DNA of 64,000 nucleotides from Terribacillus saccharophilus (GTDB taxonomy: Bacteria > Bacillota > Bacilli > Bacillales > Amphibacillaceae), in the NCBI RefSeq assembly GCF_002272075.1, contig NZ_NPBJ01000012.1, forward strand, positions 1-64,000, in the 5' to 3' direction. Position numbers and translations under genes: made by a program. The stretch's first letter is position 1. Every line of letters starts with the position of its first letter. The notes below the pieces were generated by a model, which was not told the DNA's origin, searched no databases, and saw nothing but the letters and a program-made list of their open reading frames with translations. Positions 15,916-26,107 of this stretch are shown one piece after another.

Positions 15916-16037
15916 TATTTCACCTCTCCTAGAGATTTTTTGGTAATTAATGTTAATTTAAAGTATATCATAGATCACGAAGAGTAAAACAACATTTATT
16001 ACACACATATTCAACTGTGTTCTCTAAATTAGGCACA

Positions 16038-16067
16038 TAAAAAAACCAGGCCTATCTTAGGCCTGGT
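16038..16067 (-). terminator. uvrC terminator overlapping its stop codon
   Basis: ACCAGGCCTA/TAGGCCTGGT with a three-base loop and seven downstream Ts on the minus strand. The stem begins inside the last codons of uvrC. Confidence 0.88.
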
Positions 16068-17871
16068 CTCCTTCTTCCTGTTCTTCTATAACTTCCTCTG
16101 GATTATTCAAATGGTTCAAAATAATTTGTGCAGTTGGTGCAGGGATACCTAGCTTAGCGATTTCTTCAACACTTGCTTCTTGGATAGCTGTCACTGATTT
16201 AAAGTGACGCATGAGCAATCTTCTGCGCTTTTCACCGACACCCGGAATATCGTCCAGCTTCGATTTAATTGCGCTCTTACCGCGCAGCTGGCGGTGGAAG
16301 CTGATGGCGAATCGGTGTACTTCATCCTGGATACGCTGCACCAAATAAAAATCTTGGGCATTCCGTTCGAAATCAACAACTTGCGGCGGTGTCCCGTACA
16401 GCAATTCACTTGTACGGTGCTTATCATCCTTAGCAAGGCCGCAAACCGGTATATCAAGCCCCAGTTCGTCTTCCAGTACTTCTATTGCTGCGCTCATCTG
16501 CCCTTTTGCGCCGTCAATGACAATCAGGTCCGGTAGTGGCAAATTGTCCTGCAGCACCCGTTTATATCGTCTGCGAATGACTTCTCGCATTGTATCGTAA
16601 TCATCGGGACCTTTCACATCACGTATCTTGTATTTCCGATACTCCTTCTTATCCGGACGGCCATCGGTAAAGACGATCATTGCAGATACCGGATCGCTAC
16701 CTTGGATGTTAGAGTTATCAAATGCCTCAATGCGGTGTGGTGTCGCTATATTTAGCTTCTCTCCAAGCGATTCGACCGCCTTAATTGTCCGGTCCTCATC
16801 ACGCTCAATAAGTGAGAATTTCTCTTTAATAGCGATTTTGGCATTCTTTCCAGCAAGCTCGACAAGCTCTTTCTTTCGGCCGCGATATGGAATGGCTACA
16901 TCCGTTTCCAAGAGCTGCTGCAACCCCTCCACATTCGTACCGATTGGGACGAGCACTTGCTTAGGCAGCAAATGGTTTTGGTGCAGATAGAAACGCCCGA
17001 CAAAAGTAAGGAATGTTTCTTCTGGTTCATCGAAGAACGGGAACATACTTACATCACGTTCGATCAGCTTACCTTGGCGGATGAAGAATACTTGTACACA
17101 CATCCAGCCTTTATCATAGGCGAAGCCGAATACATCGCGGTCTGTCTGATCCGTCAATGTCATCTTCTGCTGCTCCATAACAGATTCAATATGCTGGATT
17201 TGGTCGCGCAACTCCTTCGCACGCTCGAAATCGAGCTCTTCAGAAGCTTCCTGCATCTTCTGGCGTAAATCCTTCTTGATCTGATGGTGTCCGCCGTTTA
17301 AGAATGTCGTGATATTCTGTACGATATTCCGGTTCGTCTCCTGCGAGACAGGATAGACACAAGGACCAAGACATTGGTGCATGTGGTAATACAAGCAGAC
17401 ACGGTCCGGCATCGTATTACATTTTCGCAGCGGGTAAAGTCTGTCCAGCAGTTTCTTTGTCTCCCTGGCTGCGATTACGTTCGGATATGGTCCGAAGTAT
17501 TTGCCTTTATCTTTTTTCACTTTTCGTGTCACCAGCAAACGCGGCTGTTCTTCTGCTGTGATTTTCAAATATGGATATGTTTTATCATCCTTCAGGAGGA
17601 TGTTATATTTCGGATCATATTTTTTGATTAGGTTCATTTCAAGGATGAGTGCTTCAATTTCGGAGGAGGTAACAATATATTCGAAATCCACGATTTCCGC
17701 GACGAGCCGCTGTGTCTTGCGGTCGTGCGCACCGGTGAAATAGGACCTGACCCGGTTGCGGAGGAGCTTGGACTTTCCGACATAAATGACCGTCCCGTTT
17801 TTATCCTTCATCAAATAACAGCCAGGCTGCGGCGGCAGAACAGCGAGTTTATCAGTTATCGTCTTGTTCAT
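16057..17871 (-). CDS. uvrC: Excinuclease ABC subunit C
   Basis: 604 residues. It makes the two incisions of nucleotide excision repair. The N-terminal GIY-YIG nuclease shows GCYLMKD and VIYVGKS. A cysteine cluster ([17 protein letters not shown]) follows near 150, then a UVR domain ([14 protein letters not shown]), an RNase H-like nuclease domain ([22 protein letters not shown]) and C-terminal helix-hairpin-helix repeats ([14 protein letters not shown]). All domains are intact. Downstream of trxA as in B. subtilis. Confidence 0.97.
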   Translation of the reverse strand: MNKTITDKLAVLPPQPGCYLMKDKNGTVIYVGKSKLLRNRVRSYFTGAHDRKTQRLVAEIVDFEYIVTSSEIEALILEMNLIKKYDPKYNILLKDDKTYPYLKITAEEQPRLLVTRKVKKDKGKYFGPYPNVIAARETKKLLDRLYPLRKCNTMPDRVCLYYHMHQCLGPCVYPVSQETNRNIVQNITTFLNGGHHQIKKDLRQKMQEASEELDFERAKELRDQIQHIESVMEQQKMTLTDQTDRDVFGFAYDKGWMCVQVFFIRQGKLIERDVSMFPFFDEPEETFLTFVGRFYLHQNHLLPKQVLVPIGTNVEGLQQLLETDVAIPYRGRKKELVELAGKNAKIAIKEKFSLIERDEDRTIKAVESLGEKLNIATPHRIEAFDNSNIQGSDPVSAMIVFTDGRPDKKEYRKYKIRDVKGPDDYDTMREVIRRRYKRVLQDNLPLPDLIVIDGAKGQMSAAIEVLEDELGLDIPVCGLAKDDKHRTSELLYGTPPQVVDFERNAQDFYLVQRIQDEVHRFAISFHRQLRGKSAIKSKLDDIPGVGEKRRRLLMRHFKSVTAIQEASVEEIAKLGIPAPTAQIILNHLNNPEEVIEEQEEGDQA

Positions 17872-17899
17872 TCGCTTTCCCCTTTTACTTGTGCTTTAC

Positions 17900-17936
17900 A
17901 TAAAGGAACCCTTGCTACAAAAATGTAACAAGGGAT
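17900..17936 (-). terminator. Terminator between trxA and uvrC
   Basis: Minus-strand CCCTTGTTAC/GTAGCAAGGG stem (one mismatch) with a six-base loop, then TTCCTTT. It follows the trxA stop by 17 bases. Confidence 0.7.
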
Positions 17937-17950
17937 CTCATGTCTATTGC

Positions 17951-18265
17951 TTACGCGTGTTTGTTAACAAGCTCAACAAGTGCTTCTTTTGGCTGGTAGC
18001 CAATCACTTGATCTACAACTTCGCCATCTTTGAAAAGAAGCAATGTCGGGATGCTCATTACGCCGAATTTTCCAGCAGTTTCTTGGTTTTCATCAACGTC
18101 AAGTTTTACGATTTTAACTTTATCGCTCATTTCGCCGTCGATTTCTTCCAATACTGGTGCGATCATTTTACAAGGTCCGCACCAAGTTGCCCAAAAGTCA
18201 GCAAGGACAAGTCCTTGGCTTGTTTCTGTATTAAAGTTTGAATCAGTAGCATTTACAATTGCCAT
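17951..18265 (-). CDS. trxA: Thioredoxin
   Basis: 104 residues, the standard bacterial length. The redox centre WCGPC lies at 28-32, and the cis-proline is in SIPTLLLF. It reduces disulfides in ribonucleotide reductase and other cytoplasmic proteins. AGGAGGAATT precedes the ATG. In B. subtilis it follows etfBA; here yshE is directly upstream. Confidence 0.97.
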   Translation of the reverse strand: MAIVNATDSNFNTETSQGLVLADFWATWCGPCKMIAPVLEEIDGEMSDKVKIVKLDVDENQETAGKFGVMSIPTLLLFKDGEVVDQVIGYQPKEALVELVNKHA

Positions 18266-18364
18266 ATTAAATTCCTCCTAAATAAAAGCTTTCATCGAGT
18301 ATAGCACTGCTGAAGTCCGTAACGCTACTAGTTTGCTTAGAAGCGTTCATTCCTAAACATTGCA

Positions 18365-18769
18365 CTAGATACTTGCTCCTATAACATAAGATAATCCCAC
18401 TGAAATAACAAGCGAAATAAATCCAACTGCCCGGTTATCATTAGCGATCTCCGTGTCGATTTTGTAAGTCGGCGTCAGGAATTCGAAAATAAAATAGCCG
18501 ATCAACAGCAACACAAAACCAATGGAGCTCCACATGATGCTCTGGAGAATGCCATCATTATGTTCATAGGAGAAACGAAGCACGTTCGCTACTCCGAACA
18601 TCTTACCGCCTGTCGCCATCGCAACAGACAAATTTCCCCGGCGGATTTCTTCCCAGTTCTTATAGGAAGTCACCAGCTCAAAAATAGCCATAAACACGAT
18701 GATACTCAGTACCGCCACGCTATAACGCGCGGCTGTCAGGACAATCGTATTTTCCCAAAATGACTCCAT
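18365..18769 (-). CDS. yshE: YshE, DUF350 membrane protein
   Basis: 134 residues with four membrane helices. The DUF350 pattern repeats twice: helix, charged turn (SYKNWEEIRRGNLSVAMATG, then IDTEIANDNRAVGFISLV), helix. It follows mutS2 by 20 bases, the same neighbour as in B. subtilis, so it probably shares its transcript. Function unknown. Confidence 0.85.
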   Translation of the reverse strand: MESFWENTIVLTAARYSVAVLSIIVFMAIFELVTSYKNWEEIRRGNLSVAMATGGKMFGVANVLRFSYEHNDGILQSIMWSSIGFVLLLIGYFIFEFLTPTYKIDTEIANDNRAVGFISLVISVGLSYVIGASI

Positions 18770-18789
18770 ATCCCCGTACTCCCCGCTGT

Positions 18790-21132
18790 TTACTGAAATT
18801 CAAGCACGGTTACACCGGTTCCGCCTTCATTCATGCCTCCAGAACGATAATTCTTCACTGCTCGGTGGCGTTTGGCAAATTCCTGCACGCCTGTACGCAG
18901 GGCCCCCGTCCCTTTACCATGGATGATCGATACGTGCGGATATCCAGCTAGCAGCGCATCGTCTACATATTTCTCGACGCGGCGCAGTGCATCCTCATAG
19001 CGTTCCCCGCGTAAATCCAGTTCTGTGCTCACATGATAGGCGGAGCCTTTAACTGTTGCAACCGGCTTTTCTTTTAATACGTCCTGTCTCTTTACGAATT
19101 CGATGTCTTTTCGTTTCGCTTTTATTTTCATAATTCCAATTTGGAGCAAATATTCTTTGTCACTGACCTTCTCGACAACTGTTCCTTTTTGTCCCAAAGT
19201 TAAAAGAAGAACTTCGTCTCCAGGCATGAGCTGCTTGTTTTCCTTCGTCTGCGGCACTGCGTTTGAGCCTTTTTTTGCAAGCTCCGGTGAAGCATCTTCC
19301 AGTCGTTTACGAGCTTCGATGATTTCATGCTCTTTGACACTGGCTTGATTTTTCATAGTACGAAGAGAAGCAACAATTTCTTCTGCTTCTTCCCTAGCCT
19401 GCTCAACAGCCTTGGCAGCCTTTTCTTCAGCCTTTTGATACAAACGCTCACGCTTGCTATCGAATTCCTGCCAACGCTTCTCCAAATCGCGTTTCAGTGT
19501 TTCAGCTTCTTCAAGCTGTGCTCGAGCTGTTTCATAATCATGTTCTGCTTCTCTGCGCGATGTTTCCAGAGATGCGATCATGTTTTCGACACTCTTCGAA
19601 TCCGTTCCGATCAATTCCTTGGCACTATCAATGATGGATTCCTTCAAACCAAGACGTCTGGAAATCTCGAATGCATTACTACGGCCTGGTACTCCGATCA
19701 GCAAACGATATGTCGGTCTGAGTGTTTCCACATCAAACTCCACGCTTGCATTCACGACACGGTCGCGGTTATAGCCATATGCCTTCAGCTCAGGATAATG
19801 CGTCGTCGCTACAACAGTTGCACCGCGTTTTATCGTTTCATCAAGTATGCTCATCGCCAGCGCTGCACCTTCCTGGGGATCTGTTCCGGCACCAAGCTCA
19901 TCAAATAGTACGAGCGATTCATGATCAACTTGCTTCAGAATATCTACAATATTAACCATGTGCGAGCTGAAGGTACTCAGACTCTGTTCAATGGATTGTT
20001 CATCACCGATGTCTGCGAACACTTCCGTAAAGACTGCCATTTCACCGCCATCGAGCGCGGGTACCTGAAGGCCTGACTGGGCCATAAGCGTAAACAAGCC
20101 GATTGTCTTGATTGTAACGGTTTTACCGCCGGTATTCGGACCAGTAATTACGATGGTAGAGTAATCTTCTCCAAGATCGATATCATTTGCTACTACCTGC
20201 TCTTGATCAATCAGCGGATGTCTAGCCTGTTTCAAATGAATAATACCTTTGTCATTCATTTTCGGCATAGAGCAGCGCATAACTGCACCTAGCTTGGCAC
20301 GTGCTGAAATGAAATCAATTTGACCAAGAATCTCGATATTTGCAAGCAAAATTGCTTCATCTTCCGCAACTCGTATACTGATTTCCTTCAGGATACGTTC
20401 AATCTCCGCTTTTTCCTGTGCTCTTGCTTCCTGCAGCTGGTTGTTCAGATCTACAACCGCCTGCGGTTCCATAAATAAAGTTTGACCAGAGGAAGACTGA
20501 TCATGGACGATACCGCCGATGGCCCCACGGTATTCTTGTTTTACTGGCAGCACATAGCGGTCATTCCGAATTGTTATGATGGAATCTGACAACATCTTGC
20601 TTTTAGACCTGGTATAGGAATCAAGCTTTTCCCGCACTCTGCTTTCATTCGTACGGATGCGAGAACGGATACCACGGAGTCTTTCTGAAGCTCCATCCAT
20701 CACTCGACCATGATCATCAATAGCACTCTTAATATGACGCTCCAAATCACTCAGTGATACAAGTTGATCAACAAGACTACGGATAATCGGCATCGCCGGT
20801 TCTTCCAACTCTTCGATGAAATGCTTCAAGTTTTTGCCGCCATAAATTGTACTTGCAATATCAAGACATTCGTTTGCGTTGAGAATACCTCCGATAACTG
20901 CACGCTTGACGCTTGCATGAATGTCATAGATGCCGCCAAGCGGTATACCACCGCGAAGACGGATGACAGAAGCAGCTTCATCTGTTTCTGCCTGAAGCTG
21001 TTCTACTTCAGCCAGCTCTGTTGCTGGCTGAATTTTCATAGCTCTTTTTTTACCAAGTGATGATGCTGCTTGTTCACTTAGCTTCTGTATGATTTTATCG
21101 AATTCCAGTACACGGAATATTCGTTTATTCAT
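18790..21132 (-). CDS. mutS2: Endonuclease MutS2
   Basis: 780 residues. ATPase core: Walker A GPNTGGKT near 333 and Walker [16 protein letters not shown] near 405. A long coiled coil (about 510-630) follows. The C-terminal Smr nuclease domain has [20 protein letters not shown] and [12 protein letters not shown]. MutS2 acts in control of recombination and in splitting collided ribosomes, not in mismatch repair. It follows polX by 24 bases. Confidence 0.96.
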   Translation of the reverse strand: MNKRIFRVLEFDKIIQKLSEQAASSLGKKRAMKIQPATELAEVEQLQAETDEAASVIRLRGGIPLGGIYDIHASVKRAVIGGILNANECLDIASTIYGGKNLKHFIEELEEPAMPIIRSLVDQLVSLSDLERHIKSAIDDHGRVMDGASERLRGIRSRIRTNESRVREKLDSYTRSKSKMLSDSIITIRNDRYVLPVKQEYRGAIGGIVHDQSSSGQTLFMEPQAVVDLNNQLQEARAQEKAEIERILKEISIRVAEDEAILLANIEILGQIDFISARAKLGAVMRCSMPKMNDKGIIHLKQARHPLIDQEQVVANDIDLGEDYSTIVITGPNTGGKTVTIKTIGLFTLMAQSGLQVPALDGGEMAVFTEVFADIGDEQSIEQSLSTFSSHMVNIVDILKQVDHESLVLFDELGAGTDPQEGAALAMSILDETIKRGATVVATTHYPELKAYGYNRDRVVNASVEFDVETLRPTYRLLIGVPGRSNAFEISRRLGLKESIIDSAKELIGTDSKSVENMIASLETSRREAEHDYETARAQLEEAETLKRDLEKRWQEFDSKRERLYQKAEEKAAKAVEQAREEAEEIVASLRTMKNQASVKEHEIIEARKRLEDASPELAKKGSNAVPQTKENKQLMPGDEVLLLTLGQKGTVVEKVSDKEYLLQIGIMKIKAKRKDIEFVKRQDVLKEKPVATVKGSAYHVSTELDLRGERYEDALRRVEKYVDDALLAGYPHVSIIHGKGTGALRTGVQEFAKRHRAVKNYRSGGMNEGGTGVTVLEFQ

Positions 21133-21156
21133 GTTTTCCCCCCACTTTTCAAGCTG

Positions 21157-22872
21157 TTAGCTGCGCTGAAAAAGCTCCATTAATTGTTGCTTAGACCATG
21201 TGTTGATAACCGTCTCTGGTTTTAGCCAGCCTTTTCGTGCCATCGCCACACCGACTTCCATGAATGATAGCGTTGCATAGCTATGCGCATCGGTATTAAC
21301 AGCAATTTTCACTCCGAGCTCTTGGGCTTTCTTCAAATATGTCCATGACAGATCCAGTCGGTTAGGGTTGGCGTTCAGCTCGATGACCGTACCTGTCTCA
21401 GCAGCCTTTTCGAGGAGCCAGTCAGGATCAGCCGCATAGCCGGCTCTTCTTCCGATAAGGCGGCCAGTTGGATGAGCGATGACATTGACGTTTGGATGCT
21501 CGAGCGCCGCAGTCAGACGTTCTTTGATTTGGTCAGCTGATTGCGAGAAGCTGGAATGAATTGCACCAATGACATAATCCATTTCTTGCAGGAAGTCATC
21601 GTCAAAATCCAAACGAGCATCTGGCAGGATATCCATTTCGACACCGGCGAATATATGAAAGTCCGGATATAACGCATTGATGCGCTCTATTTCTTCCCGT
21701 TGTTTCCGAAGTCGTTTCTCATCCAGTCCATTAGCCACTTTAAGATACTTAGAGTGGTCCGTGATCGCTATATAAGAGTAGCCAAGCTCTATCGCCTGTT
21801 TGGCCATCTGCTCAATCGACTGGGCACCATCACTCCAAGTTGAGTGCATATGCAAATCGCCTTGGATATCCGATAGCTGAACGAGCGGCATTTCCTGCTT
21901 GAAGCTATCCAGCTCACCCTGCGCTTCTCTTACTTCAGGCGGAATGAATGACAAACCAAAGTGTCCGAAAAATTCCTTTTCAGATTGGAAGGTTGTTAAT
22001 TCCCCTGTCTCTACATTTTCAACACCGTATTCACTAATACGCTCACCACGTTTTTTCGCCAGCTGACGCAGAGCCACATTATGGTCTGCAGAACCAGTGA
22101 AATGGTGGAGCGTTGTTGCGAATGCTGCTGGTTCGATCAATCGGAAGTCTACGTTGATGTCATAGCCTTCTTCTAACGTGACAGACACTTTCGTATCGCC
22201 CTTAGCGATGACTTCTTTTAAGTTATCGATTGTAAGCAGCTGCTCCTGGACACTTTTCGGATCATTGGTTGCAATGATGAAATCCAAATCCTTCACCGTT
22301 TCCTGCATCCGCCGCAGACTCCCTGCACGGGCATACTGCTCGATACCTTCCAATGATTCCAGGAAGGACTCGATTCGTTCCGCCAAGGGCAGCATCATTG
22401 CGATTGGAATGCGTTCTGGTCTAGATCCAACATTCGCAAGGCCATCGAGAATTTTTTCTGCAGATTTCTTACCGAACCCGCTTAACGATGCGACTTTACC
22501 TGATTCGACTGCTTCTTTCAAGCTAGCTGCATCGATTACGCCTAGCTCCTGATACAGCTTGGCCAGCTTTTTCCCGCCTAAGCCAGGTAAATCAAGCAAA
22601 GGGACTAATCCTTCTGGTACTTCCTCCTGCAGCTGACGTAAAGTATCAGACTGTTCGTCTTTGATGTATTCCTCGATAACCGCTGCCGTTCCCTTACCGA
22701 TACCGTTCAGTTTCGTAAAGTCCTCTATTTCATCTATGGATTGGTCATTTGCTTCCAGTGCCGCTGCAGCTTTCCGATAAGCGGACACCTTGAATGTATT
22801 TTCCCCTTTTAGCTCAAGATAAATTGCGATTGTCTCAAGCAGTTTGACTACGTCCTTTTTATTGATAGCCAT
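21157..22872 (-). CDS. polX: Family X DNA polymerase/3'-5' exonuclease
   Basis: 571 residues from ATG 22872 (B. subtilis PolX has 570). The N-terminal helix-hairpin-helix region (LNGIGKGTAAVIEEY, LPGLGGKKLAKLY) precedes a nucleotidyltransferase palm (SLRRMQETVKDLDFIIAT, with the paired metal-binding Asp residues). The C-terminal PHP domain (DLHMHSTWSDG, FAGVEMDILPD, NTDAHSY) supplies exonuclease activity. It acts in gap-filling base excision repair. A longer upstream frame exists but has no ribosome site. Confidence 0.95.
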   Translation of the reverse strand: MAINKKDVVKLLETIAIYLELKGENTFKVSAYRKAAAALEANDQSIDEIEDFTKLNGIGKGTAAVIEEYIKDEQSDTLRQLQEEVPEGLVPLLDLPGLGGKKLAKLYQELGVIDAASLKEAVESGKVASLSGFGKKSAEKILDGLANVGSRPERIPIAMMLPLAERIESFLESLEGIEQYARAGSLRRMQETVKDLDFIIATNDPKSVQEQLLTIDNLKEVIAKGDTKVSVTLEEGYDINVDFRLIEPAAFATTLHHFTGSADHNVALRQLAKKRGERISEYGVENVETGELTTFQSEKEFFGHFGLSFIPPEVREAQGELDSFKQEMPLVQLSDIQGDLHMHSTWSDGAQSIEQMAKQAIELGYSYIAITDHSKYLKVANGLDEKRLRKQREEIERINALYPDFHIFAGVEMDILPDARLDFDDDFLQEMDYVIGAIHSSFSQSADQIKERLTAALEHPNVNVIAHPTGRLIGRRAGYAADPDWLLEKAAETGTVIELNANPNRLDLSWTYLKKAQELGVKIAVNTDAHSYATLSFMEVGVAMARKGWLKPETVINTWSKQQLMELFQRS

Positions 22873-22895
22873 ACCTCTCATCCTTTCAAAACAAG

Positions 22896-22929
22896 GTAGA
22901 AAACCCTTGCGCACGATGCCGCAAGGGTT
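22896..22929 (-). terminator. Terminator-like hairpin between cvpA and polX
   Basis: AACCCTTGCG/CGCAAGGGTT ten-base stem with an eight-base loop and a TTTTC tail on the minus strand. It lies just after the cvpA stop and before the polX ribosome site, so it could separate or attenuate polX-mutS2 expression. Confidence 0.65.
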
Positions 22930-22936
22930 AAGCATT

Positions 22937-23503
22937 TCATCCCATCAATTCTGTGGGTAATTTATTTGCAACATGATTCAGCCATAGATCCTTGATCTCA
23001 CCAGAAATATATGGTGTATGTTCCACGATCCATGCTGCGAGTATTGACCTGTCCAGCGCTTCCTGCACTGGTGTGATCGGCAGCAATACCGATAGATACA
23101 ATATCACGAATACAAGCAGATAGATTTCAACAAAGCCGAGTACGCCGCCGAGTAACTTATTTACTGAGCGCAATATCGGCAAGTCTGCTATGAAATCAAG
23201 CATGGATCCGATGATATGCAGAATGATTTTCGTCGCAAAGAACAAAATTGCGAACGCGATTGCATTGTAGAAAACCTGATCGAGCGGTACTGCTCCGAAT
23301 ATATCAGACCAAGCGCTATCGGAAGATATATCCGGATACGGAATCCAAAGTTCAAGCTTCGGTGCGAGCTGATCATAATATATCGCTGCTACAATGAATG
23401 ATACGATAAAGCTTGCTAAATGAAACAGCTGCATGATGAAGCCGCGCTTTAGGCCGACGAGAACGCCGAACAGGAGCATGGCGATAATAAGTAAATCAAT
23501 CAT
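22937..23503 (-). CDS. CvpA family membrane protein
   Basis: 188 residues with about four membrane helices. The N-terminus IDLLIIAMLLFGVLVGLKRG and the glycine-rich VNKLLGGVLGFVEIYLLVFV are CvpA signatures. It corresponds to B. subtilis YshB. Its start overlaps the end of zapA by eight bases. The role is unclear; homologues affect colicin V production or envelope stress. Confidence 0.88.
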   Translation of the reverse strand: MIDLLIIAMLLFGVLVGLKRGFIMQLFHLASFIVSFIVAAIYYDQLAPKLELWIPYPDISSDSAWSDIFGAVPLDQVFYNAIAFAILFFATKIILHIIGSMLDFIADLPILRSVNKLLGGVLGFVEIYLLVFVILYLSVLLPITPVQEALDRSILAAWIVEHTPYISGEIKDLWLNHVANKLPTELMG

Positions 23504-23771
23504 TATCCTTTCTAGCCTCTTTCCTTGTAATAGAGCCTAGCAATTGTGCATACTCTTCTTTCAGTTTTAAATAATCGTTAGTTGTATTCACAGCCGTCAA
23601 TACGGCCAGTTTCGCGGTATCAAGATTCGGATTCGCTTGATGGATCTCCGACATCTTCTGGTCGACAAGGCTTGCCACCATCCGCATGCGATGAGCTGGC
23701 TCTTGTCCGACAATTGTATAGGACCGGTTATGTATTTCCACCGTAACACGTGTTTTATCAGATTGGGACAC
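23496..23771 (-). CDS. zapA: Cell division protein ZapA
   Basis: 91 residues from GTG 23771, preceded by GAGGGGAGAT; an upstream extension of the frame lacks a ribosome site. The N-terminal globular part (TRVTVEIHNRSYTIVGQEP) and C-terminal coiled coil (NTTNDYLKLKEEYAQLL) match ZapA. It binds and bundles FtsZ at the division ring. Divergent from rnhC and co-transcribed with cvpA. Confidence 0.93.
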   Translation of the reverse strand: MSQSDKTRVTVEIHNRSYTIVGQEPAHRMRMVASLVDQKMSEIHQANPNLDTAKLAVLTAVNTTNDYLKLKEEYAQLLGSITRKEARKDND

Positions 23772-23894
23772 GTTATCTCCCCTCACTTCTCTTATAATAC
23801 TAGTCTTTATATTAACATGAAGGTGTCGATTTAGGAAACTATTCTGTATAGACGGACGGCGTGCTATACTAATTGTCAGATTGGAGAGATGAAC

Positions 23895-24866
23895 GTGGGA
23901 CAAATCGTTTTGCAATTGCCGCTGGACACAATCCAGCAGATGAAAGCAACATACAGCCGTGCTGAGAAACCTGCCCCTCCGGGAGCTATCTTTTCAGCAA
24001 AGACACCTAGCTGTTCCATCACAGCATACAAATCCGGAAAAGTACTTTTCCAAGGTAAATCGCCGGAAACAGAAGCAAATAAATGGGGAACTGCACCAGC
24101 TGGACAGAAAGCAGGTGTCAAAGATCACACTCATCCTGGTCATAAAGGACCTGCAGGGTTAAAACCAAGTGTTAATGATCACAGGTACGCCCCTGCTCCG
24201 GCTTTATTCACTTCTTCTCACATCGGATCGGATGAAGCCGGCACCGGTGACTTCTTCGGTCCAATTACGGTAGCGAGTGTATATGTAGATCAAAGCCAGT
24301 TCGCTCTTTTGAAAGAGCTCGGCGTCAAAGACTCCAAGCTATTGAAGGATGATGCCATTCAGCGTATTGCTAAGGACCTAATGCACGTGGAGCTTCCTTA
24401 CTCCCTGCTCGTGATGCGTAATGAAAGGTACAATCAGCTCCAGCAGCGTGGCTGGTCCCAAGGGAAGATGAAAACGATGCTGCATCATCACGCCATCCAG
24501 AAACTGCTGGCCAAAATTGCCCCGACCAAGCCCGATGGAATCTTAATTGACCAGTTCCAGCTGCCATCAACGTATATCAAACACCTTGCTACAGAAGGTG
24601 AGAAGCTTCAGCAAAACGTGAGCTTTATGACGAAGGCGGAAAGCCATTCACTTGCCGTTGCAGCTGCTTCGATCATTTCCAGGGCAAGCTTTGTAAGGGA
24701 GATGGATAAACTGTCCAAACAAGCCGGCTTCACAATACCAAAAGGTGCAAGCGCTGCTGTCGATCAAGCAGCCGGTCGCCTTATCCGCACACACGGCAGA
24801 CAAGCACTGCCTGTGTTTACAAAGATGCACTTCGCCAATAGCGCAAAAGCGGAGAAGTTCGTCTAA
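23895..24866 (+). CDS. rnhC: Ribonuclease HIII
   Basis: About 323 residues. The N-terminal TBP-like substrate-binding domain (ITAYKSGKVLFQG) is followed by the catalytic domain starting GSDEAGTGDFFGP, with the first acidic residues of the DEDD set; VKDSKLL and the SHSLAVAAASI region complete it. It removes RNA from RNA-DNA hybrids. I prefer GTG 23895 because ATG 23889 lies only two bases from GGAGAG. It is the only plus-strand core gene in this stretch besides yslB, sspI, ysdB and ytvI. Confidence 0.94.
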   Translation: MGQIVLQLPLDTIQQMKATYSRAEKPAPPGAIFSAKTPSCSITAYKSGKVLFQGKSPETEANKWGTAPAGQKAGVKDHTHPGHKGPAGLKPSVNDHRYAPAPALFTSSHIGSDEAGTGDFFGPITVASVYVDQSQFALLKELGVKDSKLLKDDAIQRIAKDLMHVELPYSLLVMRNERYNQLQQRGWSQGKMKTMLHHHAIQKLLAKIAPTKPDGILIDQFQLPSTYIKHLATEGEKLQQNVSFMTKAESHSLAVAAASIISRASFVREMDKLSKQAGFTIPKGASAAVDQAAGRLIRTHGRQALPVFTKMHFANSAKAEKFV

Positions 24867-25168
24867 CGCCCGTATCCGCGGCGGCTGTTTGACTTTCTTG
24901 TCCGAACAAGCCTGCCCGCAGGTTGTTTACGGATCCATTTGATGTATTTAGACAATTTCTCGTCCGTCCGTAAGGCTTCAATACTAGGCAGCCTTGCAGC
25001 GAGCTCCTCATTTGTATATAAGGCATGAATTTGCTTATGGCATGGTATACATACCATGGCTGTATCCAGAAATGTGCCGCCCATTTCCTTCGGGATTAGA
25101 TGATGCTCTGTCAAGGTGACCTCGTCCCTGCCACAGAGCTCACATCTTCCTGTTTGGTGTCTCGCCAT
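24863..25168 (-). CDS. Small HNH-domain protein (YisB-like)
   Basis: 101 residues. Two zinc CxxC pairs (CELCGR, CIPCHK) frame the HNH core EHHLIPKEMGGT and HKQIHALYTNEEL. The C-terminus is basic (RKSNSRRGYGR), suiting nucleic-acid contact. It resembles B. subtilis YisB, a putative endonuclease of unknown target. It converges on rnhC with a four-base overlap of the stops. In B. subtilis this position is empty. Confidence 0.82.
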   Translation of the reverse strand: MARHQTGRCELCGRDEVTLTEHHLIPKEMGGTFLDTAMVCIPCHKQIHALYTNEELAARLPSIEALRTDEKLSKYIKWIRKQPAGRLVRTRKSNSRRGYGR

Positions 25169-25501
25169 CTCTTATCCCCTCGCTTATTACCAGTATAGAC
25201 AGGATTTATGCCTTTTAACGTTATAATTCCCGATAATAGCGCAGCGACACTTGTGTTTCTGTGAACTGACTTTTCTTTCTCTGTATACGGAAACTCTTTC
25301 TTCATAAAAAAGGATACCTAATTTATTATCTTCTTGAACAGATGCCCCTTCTACCGATGCGCCTTGCTGCTTTTGCTCTTATGTAAATGCATCCAGCATC
25401 CTTATAACATGCTGTTTAGTCCCATACAACACGAGCCGCAGGGCCTGTCATGGCTCCGCCAAATGCTCAAGGGTATCTCTATATTTATGGTTGAATTATT
25501 G
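25169..25501. other. Intergenic, possibly an old gene remnant
   Basis: No frame has a ribosome site and start. On the minus strand, pieces such as KLGILFYEERVSVYRE and SQFTETQVSLRYYREL appear in different frames broken by stops, suggesting decayed coding DNA, but I cannot name it. Confidence 0.35.
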
Positions 25502-25843
25502 TTATTGTATTTGTTTAACTTCTTCTGTATTAAAGTCAACAGTATATTCCTTTTTAACTTTTATAGTACCGTCTACGTTTTCATAAACTCTAAGAAAATA
25601 CTTAGTTCCCTCTTCTTTCATGTAGTCAATTGTAAGTTTCTTTTTTTCTTTAGAACTGAGTTGATTATAGACAAGAACTTCCGCATCATCTTTTGATAAA
25701 ACACCTTTTTCTTCCGCAATCTTATCACTAAGCGTAACATCACTTCCTGTATCTTCTTTATTGCTTAATTCGTCATTTGAACAACCGAATAAACTACCCG
25801 CTAAAAGACTCAAACTGAAAAGTAAACTTAAATTACTCCTCAA
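25502..25843 (-). CDS. Small lipoprotein of unknown function
   Basis: 113 residues. A signal peptide ends in the lipobox LFGC (Cys21), followed by an acidic linker. A compact domain of about 70 residues (SKDDAEVLVYNQLSSKEKKK ... YFLRVYENVDGTIKVKKEYT VDFNTEEV) has the look of a PepSY/YpmB-like fold, but I do not claim it. The start is TTG 25843 after AGAGGTGAT. It lies between rnhC and pheT, an accessory insertion relative to B. subtilis. Confidence 0.6.
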   Translation of the reverse strand: MRSNLSLLFSLSLLAGSLFGCSNDELSNKEDTGSDVTLSDKIAEEKGVLSKDDAEVLVYNQLSSKEKKKLTIDYMKEEGTKYFLRVYENVDGTIKVKKEYTVDFNTEEVKQIQ

Positions 25844-26061
25844 AAAATCACCTCTTTATATAATATCGGTTCATGTAAACTGCTCCGTTGGCTGATTAAA
25901 AGTAATATTTTATACTCTATACTTATATAATTAAGTTTATCATACGCAATTAAACTTGGTATTAATTTTCCTTTTGTCATAAGTCTTACATTGTGACCTC
26001 ATTTCGCTAATGAGGTATGCTCTCTTACACTTGAAGCAAGTAGTGTGTAATTACTCTCCAT

Positions 26062-26103
26062 AAAAAAAGGATAGCTAGAGTCTTAATGACTCTGCTACCC
26101 TTT
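26062..26103 (-). terminator. pheST terminator
   Basis: Stem of about 16 pairs, AAAGGGTAGCAGAGTC against GACTCTAGCTATCCTTT with a five-base loop, then seven Ts on the minus strand, immediately after the pheT stop. Confidence 0.88.
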
Positions 26104-26107
26104 CAAC

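Noticed and set aside
22873-22935. N-terminal extension of PolX (MLNPCGIVRK...)
   Set aside because: It is the translated cvpA-polX hairpin; PolX without it has the usual 570-residue length.
25111-25305. 64-codon minus-strand frame upstream of the HNH gene
   Set aside because: ATG without ribosome site; it overlaps the HNH gene in another frame and is better seen as remnant DNA.
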